This document shows, in pieces, positions 1-8,815 of a DNA stretch of 64,000 bases. The stretch's first letter is position 1. Every line of letters begins with the position of its first letter. Below the pieces are notes generated by a model. The model saw only the letters and a list, made by a program, of their open reading frames with translations. It had not been told where the DNA came from and made no database searches. The DNA lies in contig JAQTUP010000003.1 in the NCBI GenBank assembly GCA_028707275.1, positions 216,533 to 280,532 of the forward strand. The letters run 5' to 3'. The DNA comes from Gallionella sp. (lineage in GTDB: Bacteria > Pseudomonadota > Gammaproteobacteria > Burkholderiales > Gallionellaceae). The position numbers and the translations under genes are program-made.

Positions 1-153
1 ACGCACGACGTCATCGAACACGGTTTTGATGAAACTTACATCGTAAGTGGCGCTGATACGCCCGATAATTTCCCCGGCTTTTTGCCAGACTTCATCCGGA
101 TTGTTGTTGGCGAAGAGGCGGCTGATTTCAGCAGAAGCAGGGTTGATTGCCAT
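1..153 (-). CDS. N-terminal part of an unidentified protein (runs off the window)
   Basis: An open frame of 51 codons reads from an ATG at 153 to the window edge without a stop. An AGGA ribosome-binding site lies about nine bases upstream of the ATG. The protein begins MAINPASAEISRLFANNN, followed by a mostly helical segment containing DEVWQKAGEII and ISATYDVSFIKTVFDDVV. I do not recognise the family and only the N-terminus is visible. It is divergent from the pigment operon that starts near 521, so the two share the 154-520 spacer. Calling it real rests on the start signal and the clean open frame; function is unknown. Confidence 0.55.
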   Translation of the reverse strand, partial: MAINPASAEISRLFANNNPDEVWQKAGEIIGRISATYDVSFIKTVFDDVVR

Positions 154-365
154 AAGTAATAATCCTGAGAATCTTTATTGTTCGTGATTAACCTTAAAAC
201 CTTATTCCATCCGCGCCCGCCGACCTGTGGACAGGCAGTTTCCGGGATGGCCTGCTTTTTTTCAGGATGATATAACAAAAACGCATATTTGGTCGTGTTT
301 CGATTCAACGCCCCGGGGGCGCGACGCCGGTCAGCTCGAAGCGACGCGCAGCTTCCCCGCCGCCG

Positions 366-394
366 TTGCATAATTTTCATGTGTTGCGTACTAT
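366..394 (+). promoter_or_regulatory. candidate sigma-70 promoter of the pigment operon
   Basis: TTGCAT (366-371) and TACTAT (389-394) are separated by exactly 17 bases and lie about 125 bases before the acyl carrier protein start. This is the best sigma-70-like pair in the 154-520 spacer, which otherwise shows no gene I can support, only GC-rich sequence around 305-365. No operator is recognisable. Confidence 0.4.
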
Positions 395-520
395 CCGACA
401 CGCGCGCGATATTTTTTATCGACCACCTCCTGCCAGCAATGGCTCCTGTCTTTGCCCCGTCCGCCGTAACATTCCGGGCGGGGGATTTTGCAAGAAGCTC
501 TGTTCCATATATTTAAGACC

Positions 521-811
521 ATGCAAAACAACCTGAAACCAGTTATTTCCAGCACCGCCGATCTGCAAGATGAAGTTGCCCAATTGCTGGTCGAGTGTCT
601 GAATCTTGATGTCACAGCAGATCAAATCACCCCCGACGCCCCTCTGTATGGCGACGGTCTGGGTCTTGACTCGATTGATGTGCTGGAAGTTGCTCTGACA
701 GTATCCAAGCGTTATGGCCTGCAACTGCGCTCCGACGGTGCGGATAACCGGCATATTTTCGGCTCGCTGCGCAGCCTTTGCGATTATATCGCAACGCACA
801 GAACCCTTTGA
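521..811 (+). CDS. acyl carrier protein of the aryl-polyene cluster
   Basis: A 96-residue acyl carrier protein. The phosphopantetheine attachment motif is GLGLDSIDVLE, with the modified serine at residue 51 counted from the ATG at 521. It would carry the growing polyene chain in the cytoplasm. A TTG at 488 in the same frame, preceded by a G-rich stretch, would add 11 residues; ATG is preferred because the family is usually 80-95 residues long. Its stop overlaps the next gene (TGATG at 809-813), so it is translationally coupled to it. It is the first gene of the plus-strand operon. Aryl-polyene loci often hold two carrier proteins, but only one is seen here. Confidence 0.85.
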   Translation: MQNNLKPVISSTADLQDEVAQLLVECLNLDVTADQITPDAPLYGDGLGLDSIDVLEVALTVSKRYGLQLRSDGADNRHIFGSLRSLCDYIATHRTL

Positions 812-1437
812 TGTTGCGTATTGCGCGCCCGCTGGTCATCGCTGCCGCAGTGATAGGCTATCCCTTGCTGGCGCATTACACCAATGAGCACGCGCACAGC
901 GAGCAGTTAGGCGCGGTGTTGTCCGTCGCCCCCGTGCTCACGATTTCGTTTGTGCTGGCCTGGAACTCTGCCAGACGCCACGTCATGCTGGGCGCAACCG
1001 TGCTTGCGTGTTTTGCGCTCATGACGGTTTGGCCTTTGCTCCTGCAACATTACGGAGTGGTTTACTGGCTGGACCATGTGGGTATGCAGTTAGTTTTGCT
1101 GATGACTTTTGCCATCACCTTGTCAGGCGGGAGGCAACCGCTCTGCACTCGCCTCGCTGAGGCCGTGCACCCGCCACTGACCCCCGCACATGAAATTTAC
1201 GCGCGGAAGGTGACGGTTGCCTGGAGCCTGTTTTTTGCCGCGATGGCGTTAACCTCCACTTTGTTGTTTTTCCTGGCGCCTATGACGGTATGGTCGATTT
1301 TTGCCAATTTTATGACCTTGCCTCTGGTGGCCCTGATGTTCGTCGCCGAATACCGGGTGCGCAAATATGCGCTGCCTGAGGTGAAGAATATCCACATCCT
1401 GGATGCCGTGAGGGCGTTCAGGGCGCCTGCTCGCTGA
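811..1437 (+). CDS. integral membrane protein of the aryl-polyene cluster (COG4648-like)
   Basis: A 208-residue polytopic membrane protein starting at the ATG at 811, which overlaps the carrier-protein stop by one base. Roughly five to six hydrophobic segments can be seen (for example residues 5-20, 32-50, 55-75, 82-100, 130-155 and 160-180), with few charged residues between them. Small membrane proteins in this position, between a carrier protein and an AMP-dependent ligase, are a regular part of aryl-polyene and related loci. No biochemical role is established from the sequence. The identity rests on topology and gene order rather than a catalytic motif. Confidence 0.7.
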   Translation: MLRIARPLVIAAAVIGYPLLAHYTNEHAHSEQLGAVLSVAPVLTISFVLAWNSARRHVMLGATVLACFALMTVWPLLLQHYGVVYWLDHVGMQLVLLMTFAITLSGGRQPLCTRLAEAVHPPLTPAHEIYARKVTVAWSLFFAAMALTSTLLFFLAPMTVWSIFANFMTLPLVALMFVAEYRVRKYALPEVKNIHILDAVRAFRAPAR

Positions 1438-1439
1438 AC

Positions 1440-2750
1440 ATGCTGCCCCTGATATTGCACCAGTCGCCAGAGGATATCGTCGCCTGGCGCGCGGACGGCG
1501 CCGTCACGCGGCAGCAGTTTCTCTTCGAGGTCGACCAGCTTGCCGCGCAGCTGCCGACAGGGGAGCACCTGCTCAATATGTGCCGTGATCGTTACCGTTT
1601 CAGCGTAGGTCTGGCGGCGGCCATGGTGAGTGGCAAAGTCAGTCTGCTGCCCAGCGCTCATACCCCTGAAATGCTGCGCCAGATCAGGGGGCTGGCGCCC
1701 GACGTGTTTTGTCTGACGGATAACGAGCTATGCGCGCAGGATTTGCCCCAGGTGCAATACCCTGCTATGGGCGCGTGCCCGGCGAGCGCACTGGCCGTCC
1801 CGCAAATCAAGGCCGCACAGCGTATCGCCGTGGTCTTTACCTCAGGCTCAACCGGCATCCCGCAGCCGCATCCGAAAACCTGGGGCGCGCTGGTGAGTTC
1901 TGTGCAGGCTGAGATCGCGCGGCTGGGGGTGGAGCGAGATTGCACCCTGATTGGCACCGTGCCGCCGCAACACATGTACGGATTTGAAACCACGATTTTG
2001 ATGGCCTGGCTGAGCGGGTGCGCACTGAGCCATGCGCAGCCCTTTTACCCTGCTGACATTTGCTGTGCGCTGGAGGCCGTGCCCGCGCCTCGCGTGCTGG
2101 TGTCCTCGCCCCTGCATTTGCGAGCGCTGATAGCGTCCGGGCTGGTACTGCCCGACATTAAACAGGTGGTATCGGCCACCGCGCCGCTGCCGCTAAAACT
2201 GGCGCAGGACATAGAGTCGGGTTTTCATGCGCCGCTGTTTGAAATTTACGGCAGCACCGAAACAGGGCAGATCGCGGCGCGCCGCCCCGCTCACGGCCCC
2301 GCGTGGCAGTTGTTTCCGGGAATAAAACTGACAGTGGACGGCGAGTGCGCGCGTGCGCATGGCGCTCACATCGGGGAGCCTGTCGCCCTGAGCGACCAGA
2401 TCGAGCCGCTGACAGACGAGCATTTTTTGCTGCACGGGCGCATGGCTGATCTGGTCAATATTGCGGGTAAACGGCATTCTCTGGCGAGCCTTGACCATCT
2501 GCTCGGCAGCATTCCCGGCGTAGTCGACGGCGCCTTTTACATGCCCGATGAAACAGGTCACATCACCCGGCTTGCCGCGTGCGTGGTGGCACCACGGATG
2601 ACGCCCTCCACCCTGTTGTCGGCGCTGCGCGAACACATAGATCCTGTTTTTTTGCCGCGCCCGCTGCTGTTTGTGGACGCGCTGCCGCGTAACAGCACCG
2701 GAAAATTGCCGCGTTCGGCGCTGCAGGCGTTGTTTCAGTCGCATGAATAA
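1440..2750 (+). CDS. AMP-dependent acyl/aryl-ACP ligase of the aryl-polyene cluster
   Basis: A 436-residue member of the ANL adenylate-forming superfamily, shorter than typical acyl-CoA synthetases (500-600). The P-loop TSGSTG is at residues 134-139, the YGSTET motif at 270-275, the hinge motif GRMADLVNIAGK follows, and the C-terminal catalytic lysine sits in NSTGK (K422). It should activate a carboxylic acid with ATP and load it onto the carrier protein encoded two genes upstream. The 4-hydroxy- or 3-hydroxybenzoate made by the chorismatase at 20273-21307 is the obvious candidate substrate, but that is an inference from context. It starts two bases after the previous stop and overlaps the next gene by eight bases. 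Confidence 0.85.
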   Translation: MLPLILHQSPEDIVAWRADGAVTRQQFLFEVDQLAAQLPTGEHLLNMCRDRYRFSVGLAAAMVSGKVSLLPSAHTPEMLRQIRGLAPDVFCLTDNELCAQDLPQVQYPAMGACPASALAVPQIKAAQRIAVVFTSGSTGIPQPHPKTWGALVSSVQAEIARLGVERDCTLIGTVPPQHMYGFETTILMAWLSGCALSHAQPFYPADICCALEAVPAPRVLVSSPLHLRALIASGLVLPDIKQVVSATAPLPLKLAQDIESGFHAPLFEIYGSTETGQIAARRPAHGPAWQLFPGIKLTVDGECARAHGAHIGEPVALSDQIEPLTDEHFLLHGRMADLVNIAGKRHSLASLDHLLGSIPGVVDGAFYMPDETGHITRLAACVVAPRMTPSTLLSALREHIDPVFLPRPLLFVDALPRNSTGKLPRSALQALFQSHE

Positions 2751-3051
2751 CGCGATGCGCTGGACGGTTCCTGTTTCTCACCCGGCCTTTGCCGGACATT
2801 TTCCGGGTATGCCCATACTCCCCGGTGTCGTGCTGCTGGACTATGCGCTGCAAATGATTTGCAGTCACGAAGGAATGGCGCAGGAGTCGTGCGAGATCAG
2901 TTCGGTCAAATTTTTAAGTCCTGTCGGCCCCGGCGACGAACTGCTGATCCGGCACAGCGTGTCAGTTAATGGTTCGATACGTTTTGAGATCGTGTCGGAC
3001 GCGCGCAAAATTGCCAGCGGCAGTATTGCGCGGGCAGGAGACTCATCATGA
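2743..3051 (+). CDS. hotdog-fold 3-hydroxyacyl-ACP dehydratase (FabA/FabZ-like)
   Basis: A 102-residue single-hotdog protein. The active-site signature is AGHFPGMPILPG (residues 17-28), with the presumed catalytic histidine at H19 in the FabZ manner. It should dehydrate 3-hydroxyacyl-ACP intermediates during polyene extension. The ATG at 2743 is chosen because it overlaps the ligase stop by eight bases, as the other operon genes do, and the protein then begins directly with the hotdog fold. It corresponds to one of the two dehydratases usual in aryl-polyene loci; the other is fused to a methyltransferase at 11612-12919. The short length and lack of a clear second catalytic residue leave open a thioesterase-like role. 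Confidence 0.75.
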   Translation: MNNAMRWTVPVSHPAFAGHFPGMPILPGVVLLDYALQMICSHEGMAQESCEISSVKFLSPVGPGDELLIRHSVSVNGSIRFEIVSDARKIASGSIARAGDSS

Positions 3052-3965
3052 CGACAGCTTCTGCCTGGGCTCAGACCCCTGAACGCAGCAACATGCTCAT
3101 GTTGCGCCTCATGACCTGGCTTTCACTGCGCCTGGGGCGAGGCATATCGCGCCTCGTGCTGCACCCGATCGCTCTTTATTTTCTGCTGTTTTCCCCTGCC
3201 AGTCGCCGCGCCTCGAACCGTTATCTCGTACGAGCGTTAGGCAGGCCTGCCCGCTGGCGCGATCTGTACCGGCATTTTTTCACCTTTGCCGCCACCATCC
3301 ACGATCGGGTTTATCTGGTCAACCGCCGTTTCGATTTGTTTGATTTTGAAGTGCATGGCGAGGACATCCTGCGGCTGGCCGACGGTCACGGCCTGTTTTT
3401 GATGGGCGCCCACCTGGGCAGCTTTGAAGTCATACGCGCGCTCGGGCGGATGGATGCGGGTTTGCGCGTCGTCATGCTGATGCACGAGGATAACGCGCAA
3501 AAAATCAACGCCATGCTGGGGGCGATCAACCGGGAAGCGGTGCAGGATATTATCGGCCTGGGACATATTGATTCCATGCTCCGGGTGCGCGAGCGACTGG
3601 ATGAGGGCTGCGTGGTCGGCATGCTGGTCGATCGCACGCCGGGCAACGACACTTTGTCTCCCGTGCAAATCCTGGGCTGTCGCGCGAATCTGCCTTCGGG
3701 CCCTTTTCGTATGGCCGCTTTGTTGCGTCGCCCGGTGGTCTTCATGACCGGTTTGTACATGGGGGGCAACCGTTATGTCATCCATTTCGACGTGCTGGCG
3801 GACTTCTCGTCTGCCGAGCGGGGTACGCGCGATGCACTCGTGCAGGCGGCCATCAGCCGTTACGCCGGACTGCTGGATCAATACTGCCGCAAGGCGCCTT
3901 ATAATTGGTTTAACTTTTTTGATTTCTGGCCGCCAGAGCCGGTTGTCCCCCCTGAAAAATCATGA
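3048..3965 (+). CDS. LpxL/HtrB-like lysophospholipid acyltransferase
   Basis: A 305-residue protein of the lipid A lauroyl/myristoyl acyltransferase family. The HX4E catalytic motif is visible as HLGSFE (H122 and E127), preceded by hydrophobic residues 30-50 that would anchor it to the inner membrane. A later VDRTPG segment fits the substrate-binding block of the family. In aryl-polyene loci such acyltransferases are thought to help attach the polyene to its lipid anchor; the normal LpxL substrate is a lipid A precursor. It overlaps both neighbours by four bases (ATGA), so the operon is tightly coupled. Confidence 0.8.
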   Translation: MTTASAWAQTPERSNMLMLRLMTWLSLRLGRGISRLVLHPIALYFLLFSPASRRASNRYLVRALGRPARWRDLYRHFFTFAATIHDRVYLVNRRFDLFDFEVHGEDILRLADGHGLFLMGAHLGSFEVIRALGRMDAGLRVVMLMHEDNAQKINAMLGAINREAVQDIIGLGHIDSMLRVRERLDEGCVVGMLVDRTPGNDTLSPVQILGCRANLPSGPFRMAALLRRPVVFMTGLYMGGNRYVIHFDVLADFSSAERGTRDALVQAAISRYAGLLDQYCRKAPYNWFNFFDFWPPEPVVPPEKS

Positions 3966-4552
3966 TGAAACTGTCCTTTGTGCGCCGCTGTTCGCTGCCC
4001 TTCATTCTGGCGTTGCTGCTGCCAACATTCGGTTACGCCGCCGCCTGGGATATAGACCAGCTGATGCATCGTCTTGCGCAAACCCGTGCCGACCATGCCA
4101 GTTTTGTCGAGAAGAAATTCATCGCCATGCTGGACAAACCGGTCGAATCCTCGGGGGAATTGTTCTACAGCGCGCCCGATCGTCTGGAGAAGCGCACCCT
4201 GAAGCCCAGGCCCGAATCGATGACGGTGGAGGGGGGCGCGTTGATCATCGAGCGCGGACGCCAGAAACATCGATTGCAATTGCAGGATTATCCGGAACTT
4301 GCCGCTTTCATCGACAGCATACGCGGCACGCTGGCGGGGGACCGTCATGCACTGGAACGCAATTACCGGCTGAGTCTGGAGGGTACGGTCGAGCGCTGGA
4401 CGCTGCAACTGTTGCCGGTGGAGATAAAAATGCAGGCCGTCGTCAAACGCATCCGTATTGCGGGGGAGGACAACGCCGTGCGCAGCATTGAAATCATTCA
4501 GGCCGATGGCGACAGCTCGCTGATGCTCATCGAAAAGTTGGCAACGCCGTGA
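3962..4552 (+). CDS. LolA-like outer-membrane lipoprotein carrier protein
   Basis: A 196-residue secreted protein. Residues 1-26 form a signal peptide (positively charged start, hydrophobic core, cleavage near GYAAA). The mature part has the look of the LolA fold, including SFVEKKFIAMLDKPVESSG and an early strand pair. LolA shuttles hydrophobic cargo across the periplasm; here the likely cargo is the lipidated polyene rather than lipoproteins, because the gene lies between an acyltransferase and an RND exporter. It overlaps the upstream gene by ATGA and the downstream gene by GTGA. Confidence 0.75.
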   Translation: MMKLSFVRRCSLPFILALLLPTFGYAAAWDIDQLMHRLAQTRADHASFVEKKFIAMLDKPVESSGELFYSAPDRLEKRTLKPRPESMTVEGGALIIERGRQKHRLQLQDYPELAAFIDSIRGTLAGDRHALERNYRLSLEGTVERWTLQLLPVEIKMQAVVKRIRIAGEDNAVRSIEIIQADGDSSLMLIEKLATP

Positions 4553-6882
4553 GGCTGGTGCAGCGCCCGGCGATCGTCTTGTGGCTGGCGTTTATCGCGG
4601 CCTGTTTGATCGTCATTAGTCGCAGCCATTTTACGGCTGACTTATCGGCTTTTTTGCCGAAAAATCCCACGCCCGCGCAGCAGTTGCTGTTAGAGCAGAT
4701 CCGTGACGGCCTGGCGTCAAGGCTGATTCTGGTCGGGATTGAAGGGGAGGATGCGCCCGCCCGGGCCCGTCTTTCAAAGCAAATCGCGCGGGTGCTGCGC
4801 GCCGATCCCGCTTTTGTCAGCGTCAACAACGGTGAGCCTGTCAACGCTGCGCGCGACCGGGAATATCTGTTCAACAATCGCTACTTATTAAGCCCGCAGG
4901 TTGCACCCGAACGTTTTGAGGCGGAGGGTCTGCACGCGGCGCTGAGCGAGAGCATCGAGCTGTTAGCCTCGCCTGCCGGGCTGCTGGTCAAATCCCTGCT
5001 GCCACGCGATCCGACCGGCGAAATGGTGCAATTGTTAGGCCAGATGGACAGCAAAAATCGCCCTCAGATGATCGATGGCGCATGGGCGTCAGGTGAGAGT
5101 GCGCGCGCCTTGCTGCTGGTACAAACTCGCGCCTCGGGTGCGGACACCGATGGTCAGTTGCGCGCCATGACCGCCATCCGGCAGGCCTTTGCCGCAGCGC
5201 CGGGCGCGACGCCGGGCGCCAGGCTGTTGATGACGGGGCCGGGCGTATTTTCGGTCACGTCCCGCGACGCGATCGAAAGTCAGGTGAGCCGCCTGTCTCT
5301 CGTCAGCATCGCGCTGATCGCCGCCCTTTTGTTGCTGGTGTACCGTTCCTTCACGGCGCTGGCGCTGGGTTTTTTGCCGGTTGTCAGCGGTGGGCTGGCC
5401 GGCATCGCGGCCGTCAGCCTGGGGTTTGGCGCGGTTCACGGCATCACCCTGGGTTTTGGCACCGCACTGATAGGCGAAGCGGTGGATTATTCAATCTACC
5501 TGTTTGTGCAGCAGGGCGGGGCAGGACGGCCAGAGTCGGGCGAAGAGAGCTGGGTCAGTCGCTTCTGGCCAACCATCCGTCTGGGCGTGCTGACTTCGGT
5601 ATTCGGTTTCGCGTCATTGCTGTTGTCAGGCTTCCCGGGATTAGCACAACTCGGCCTGTATTCGATGGCCGGCCTGATAACCGCCGCCGGCGTAACCCGC
5701 TTCGTCCTGCCTCATTTGCTGCCTGAGCACTTTCGAATTCACGATGTGTCGCATATCGGCCAGGTTTTATCCCGCCAGGTGCGATACGCGCCTAAATTGC
5801 GCCAGGTCGCCGTATTGTGGCTGTTGGCAGCCTGTTTCATTCTCACGCAGCACAGTATGTGGAATGACAAGATTTCCTCATTGAGTCCTGTGTCAGCCGC
5901 CGACGTGGCGCTGGATGCGAGTCTGCGTGCCGACATGGGCGCTGCCGATGTGCGTTATCTGGTGGTGGCATCCGGCCTGAGCCGGGAAGCTGTATTGCAG
6001 TCCGCCGAACAGGTCTCCCGGATACTGCAAACCCAGGTCGAGCTGGGCGAACTTTCAGGCTTTGAGAGCCCCGGCCGCTATCTGCCCAGTCAGGCGTCTC
6101 AGAAAGCCCGGCAGGGGAGCCTGCCCGCACCCGCCGCCTTGAAAACAAACCTCGAACAATCTGTTCAGGGCTTGCCGGTGCGCGCACAGCTCTTTGCGCC
6201 CTTCCTGGTCGATGTCGAAGCCGCGCGCCACCGGACGCCGCTGACCGCTGCCGACCTTGAACATACTTCGATGGACATGGCGCTCGATGCGCTGCTCATC
6301 GAGCAAAAAAATCACTGGAGCGCCCTGTTGCCGCTGACGGCGCCGGAGGGCGCAGAAATCAATGCAGACCGGCTACGCGCCGCGCTGAATGCGTCCGGTA
6401 TGCCGGATGTCTTGTTTGTGGATATGAAATACGAGGCCGACAGCCTGTATTCAGCCTATCTTCATGAGGCGATCCTGTTGTCTTTGGGCGGCCTGGCGGC
6501 CATTGTCGGACTGCTGCTCTGGGTGTTTCGCAGTCCCCGGCGCGTGGTGCGCATCATCGCGCCGCTTGCGGCGGCCATCCTTACCGTTACCGCAGGGTTA
6601 GCCCTGTTCGGGCAGCAACTGATGATCCTGCATCTGGTGGGCTTGCTGCTGGTGGTGGCGATAGGCTCCAATTACGCCCTGTTTTTTGAGCGGGCAGAGA
6701 GCATGATTTCGCCGCGCACGCTGGCCTCGATGCTGTTCGCCAATCTGACGACGGTCGCAGGTTTTGGCGTGCTGGCTTTTTCTAACGTGTCGATATTGCA
6801 GGCTATGGGCGTCACGGTGGCGCCGGGCGTCATTCTCGCGCTGATTTATTCCGCGATTTTCGCCAGAATACCCCGTGCATAA
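4549..6882 (+). CDS. MMPL/RND-family exporter of the aryl-polyene cluster
   Basis: A 777-residue membrane transporter starting at GTG 4549, inside the LolA-like stop. It has the two-half RND layout: one N-terminal transmembrane segment, a periplasmic domain, a five-helix block (about residues 240-400), a second periplasmic domain and a final block (about 640-775). Hydrophobic repeats such as LSLVSIALIAALLLLVY mark the membrane part. MMPL proteins move lipids or lipid-linked polyketides out of the inner membrane. With the LolA-like partner it should pass the polyene to the outer membrane. It overlaps the following deacetylase gene by eight bases. Confidence 0.85.
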   Translation: MRLVQRPAIVLWLAFIAACLIVISRSHFTADLSAFLPKNPTPAQQLLLEQIRDGLASRLILVGIEGEDAPARARLSKQIARVLRADPAFVSVNNGEPVNAARDREYLFNNRYLLSPQVAPERFEAEGLHAALSESIELLASPAGLLVKSLLPRDPTGEMVQLLGQMDSKNRPQMIDGAWASGESARALLLVQTRASGADTDGQLRAMTAIRQAFAAAPGATPGARLLMTGPGVFSVTSRDAIESQVSRLSLVSIALIAALLLLVYRSFTALALGFLPVVSGGLAGIAAVSLGFGAVHGITLGFGTALIGEAVDYSIYLFVQQGGAGRPESGEESWVSRFWPTIRLGVLTSVFGFASLLLSGFPGLAQLGLYSMAGLITAAGVTRFVLPHLLPEHFRIHDVSHIGQVLSRQVRYAPKLRQVAVLWLLAACFILTQHSMWNDKISSLSPVSAADVALDASLRADMGAADVRYLVVASGLSREAVLQSAEQVSRILQTQVELGELSGFESPGRYLPSQASQKARQGSLPAPAALKTNLEQSVQGLPVRAQLFAPFLVDVEAARHRTPLTAADLEHTSMDMALDALLIEQKNHWSALLPLTAPEGAEINADRLRAALNASGMPDVLFVDMKYEADSLYSAYLHEAILLSLGGLAAIVGLLLWVFRSPRRVVRIIAPLAAAILTVTAGLALFGQQLMILHLVGLLLVVAIGSNYALFFERAESMISPRTLASMLFANLTTVAGFGVLAFSNVSILQAMGVTVAPGVILALIYSAIFARIPRA

Positions 6883-7678
6883 CGCGCGCTGGCGACCGAC
6901 CTTACTGGTTCGTGCAACCCTTGCGCTGCATCTGCTGGCCTTGATTTTTATCATTGCAGCACCCGGACAGTGGCGCTGGGCGTTGGCTGCCGTATTTTTT
7001 AATCACGCGCTGCTCACGCTGGCCGGGCTCTGGCCGCGTTGCGACTGGCTGGGGCCGAACTGGACGCGGCTGCCTGCTGCGGCAAGCGACAGGGGCGAAA
7101 TCGCCCTGACCATAGACGACGGCCCTGATCCAATCGTCACGCCCCGGGTGCTGGATCTGTTAGAGGGTTACGCTGTCCGCGCCACTTTTTTCTGCATCGG
7201 GGAGCAGGCTGCGCGCTACCCGGACTTGTGCCGGGAAATTGTGCGCAGAGGCCATGCGGTGGAAAATCACAGCCAGCATCACCGTCATTCTTTTGCGCTG
7301 TCGGGTCGCGCAGGCTTCATGCGTGAATTGCAGGCCGCCCAGGATACGCTCACCAATATTACAGGTGAGCGTCCCTTGTTCTTTCGCGCGCCGGCCGGTT
7401 TGCGCAATCCCTTTCTTGACCCGGTGTTAGCTCGCTTGGGGCTGAGGCTTGCCAGCTGGTCTGCGCGCGGTTTCGACACCCGGGTGGCCGATGTTGCGCG
7501 CGTTAACCGCAAACTGTTGCGCGAGCTGCGGGCAGGAGATATTTTGCTGTTGCACGATGGGCACGCGGCACGCACAGAGGACGGTGTCCCGGTCATTCTG
7601 GCAGCACTCCCCGCCGTGCTGGCGGCAGCGGCGGCCACCAACCTGCGTTTTGTTACCTTGCGCCAGGCGCTTTTATGA
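6875..7678 (+). CDS. NodB-type polysaccharide deacetylase family protein
   Basis: A 267-residue protein starting at GTG 6875 inside the exporter gene. Residues 8-55 hold two membrane segments; the NodB domain follows. All main motifs are present: TIDDGPD with D81 and D82, NHSQHH with metal ligands H132 and H136, RAPAG at 171-175, and LLLHDGH with H227. The family removes acyl groups from amide-linked acetyl sugars or related amides using a divalent metal. Its role here is unclear. It may trim the head group of the lipid-polyene conjugate, an inference from its coupling to the exporter and to the PAP2 gene that follows by ATGA overlap. Confidence 0.8.
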   Translation: MHNARWRPTLLVRATLALHLLALIFIIAAPGQWRWALAAVFFNHALLTLAGLWPRCDWLGPNWTRLPAAASDRGEIALTIDDGPDPIVTPRVLDLLEGYAVRATFFCIGEQAARYPDLCREIVRRGHAVENHSQHHRHSFALSGRAGFMRELQAAQDTLTNITGERPLFFRAPAGLRNPFLDPVLARLGLRLASWSARGFDTRVADVARVNRKLLRELRAGDILLLHDGHAARTEDGVPVILAALPAVLAAAAATNLRFVTLRQALL

Positions 7679-8337
7679 CACAACCCACCGCCCTGAGCAA
7701 GGCACTCTGGTACCGTCAAATCAGGGCGGTCATCCCCTTGCATGTGTATCTCAAAGGCATCGGGACGACGCTTTTCATCAGCCTGTTTTTCGCGGCTTAT
7801 TTTTATTTGCTCAAATCTCCGGCTTACCCTGCAACGGTGATGCCTTTTACCTGGATGGATCGCCTGATCGGCTTTGTGCCTCAAGCCTTGCCCGTCTACC
7901 TGTCGCTGTGGGTGTATGTCTCCCTGCCTCCCGCATTGCTGGCGACAAGGCGCGAGCTGTATGGCTACGGGATGTTTATGAGCGGCACCTGCCTTGTCGG
8001 GCTGATCATCTTCTACTTCTGGCCGACAGTGGTGCCTGCCGCCCATATCGACTGGAACCTGTATCCCGACATGGATTTTTTAAAAAGCATGGACGCCTCA
8101 GGCAACGCCTGCCCGTCTCTTCATGTCACCACGGCCGTTTTTTCGGCTATCTGGTTGCACTACCTGCTGCGCCGCTTTACCGCGCCGGTATGGATACTCA
8201 TCTTCAACTGGACATGGTGTATCGGCATTCTTTATTCCACTCTGGCCACACGCCAGCATGTGGCGCTCGATGTGCTGGCAGGACTGGCGCTGGGTGTGTC
8301 GGCGGCCTGCCTGTCGCTGCGATATCGCGCCGTGTAA
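7675..8337 (+). CDS. PAP2-superfamily membrane phosphatase
   Basis: A 220-residue polytopic membrane protein. The PAP2 signature is reduced but recognisable: PSLH at 147-150 replaces the usual PSGH, and the third block is RQHVALD with H195 and D199. About six hydrophobic segments surround it. Members hydrolyse lipid phosphates or transfer phospho-head groups; the SLH form is common in the inositol-phosphorylceramide-synthase-like branch. Together with the deacetylase it may process the lipid anchor of the pigment. It overlaps the deacetylase stop (ATGA at 7675-7678) and is the last gene before the inserted element at 8349. Confidence 0.75.
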   Translation: MTQPTALSKALWYRQIRAVIPLHVYLKGIGTTLFISLFFAAYFYLLKSPAYPATVMPFTWMDRLIGFVPQALPVYLSLWVYVSLPPALLATRRELYGYGMFMSGTCLVGLIIFYFWPTVVPAAHIDWNLYPDMDFLKSMDASGNACPSLHVTTAVFSAIWLHYLLRRFTAPVWILIFNWTWCIGILYSTLATRQHVALDVLAGLALGVSAACLSLRYRAV

Positions 8338-8371
8338 GTATTGGATAACTGATGTTACGCACAAGCTCTAA

Positions 8372-8511
8372 CAGGCTGCTGCAAAACTATTACGCTCGTC
8401 GATACTGCGTCAAAAAGTGACTCAAAATGCTCATTTATCACATGTAAACTCCGCTTTTTCGTCGCTTTTTTCCTTGCCTCCGCATCGCTCATAACGTTTT
8501 TCAGCAGCCTG
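8372..8511. mobile_element. nested 140-bp MITE-like element
   Basis: A second element lies inside the larger one. Its left end CAGGCTGCTGCAAAAC and the reverse complement of its right end, CAGGCTGCTGAAAAAC, differ at one of 16 positions. CTAA flanks it on both sides (8368-8371 and 8512-8515), which would be a 4-bp target duplication. The interior is non-coding. Confidence 0.6.
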
Positions 8512-8779
8512 CTAAAATCAGGGTTGATGAGTTATTTTGAGAAGTAACCTTGGCGCTCCACCTAAAACCCCTGTGCGCCGCCGAAGACTGCCTGTATACA
8601 GGCAGAAAGGCAAACAACGGTTGGGCAAGCTTAATTACGTGGCAGCAACGCAGATCGTGCGAGGACCTCACCCGTTGTTTGCTGACTGTCGAGGGCATCC
8701 ACCGCCAGCACTGTTTACGACAGGCAGGCGGAGACGGCAAGCTCTGCCTGCGGCAGGCAGGCGGGGTCGCCGCATCGAT

Positions 8780-8815
8780 GGTTGCTTTCTTTTGGCGACG
8801 CAAAAGAAAGCAACC
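8780..8815. repeat. perfect 15-bp-stem hairpin
   Basis: GGTTGCTTTCTTTTG (8780-8794) and CAAAAGAAAGCAACC (8801-8815) are perfect complements around a GCGACG loop. It lies in a cluster of TGCCTG/CAGGCA repeats at 8731-8765 and 8826-8845. It has no T-tract and resembles a dispersed intergenic palindrome rather than a terminator. Confidence 0.7.

Noticed and set aside
36..401. 121-codon minus-strand open frame at the left edge
   Set aside because: It lies in a different frame from the 51-codon start at 153, which has a proper ribosome-binding site, and its predicted sequence is low-complexity and arginine-rich.
8610..8682. Possible integron attC site
   Set aside because: The arms GCAAACAACGG/CCGTTGTTTGC lack the RYYYAAC/GTTRRRY ends, and there is no integrase or cassette array.
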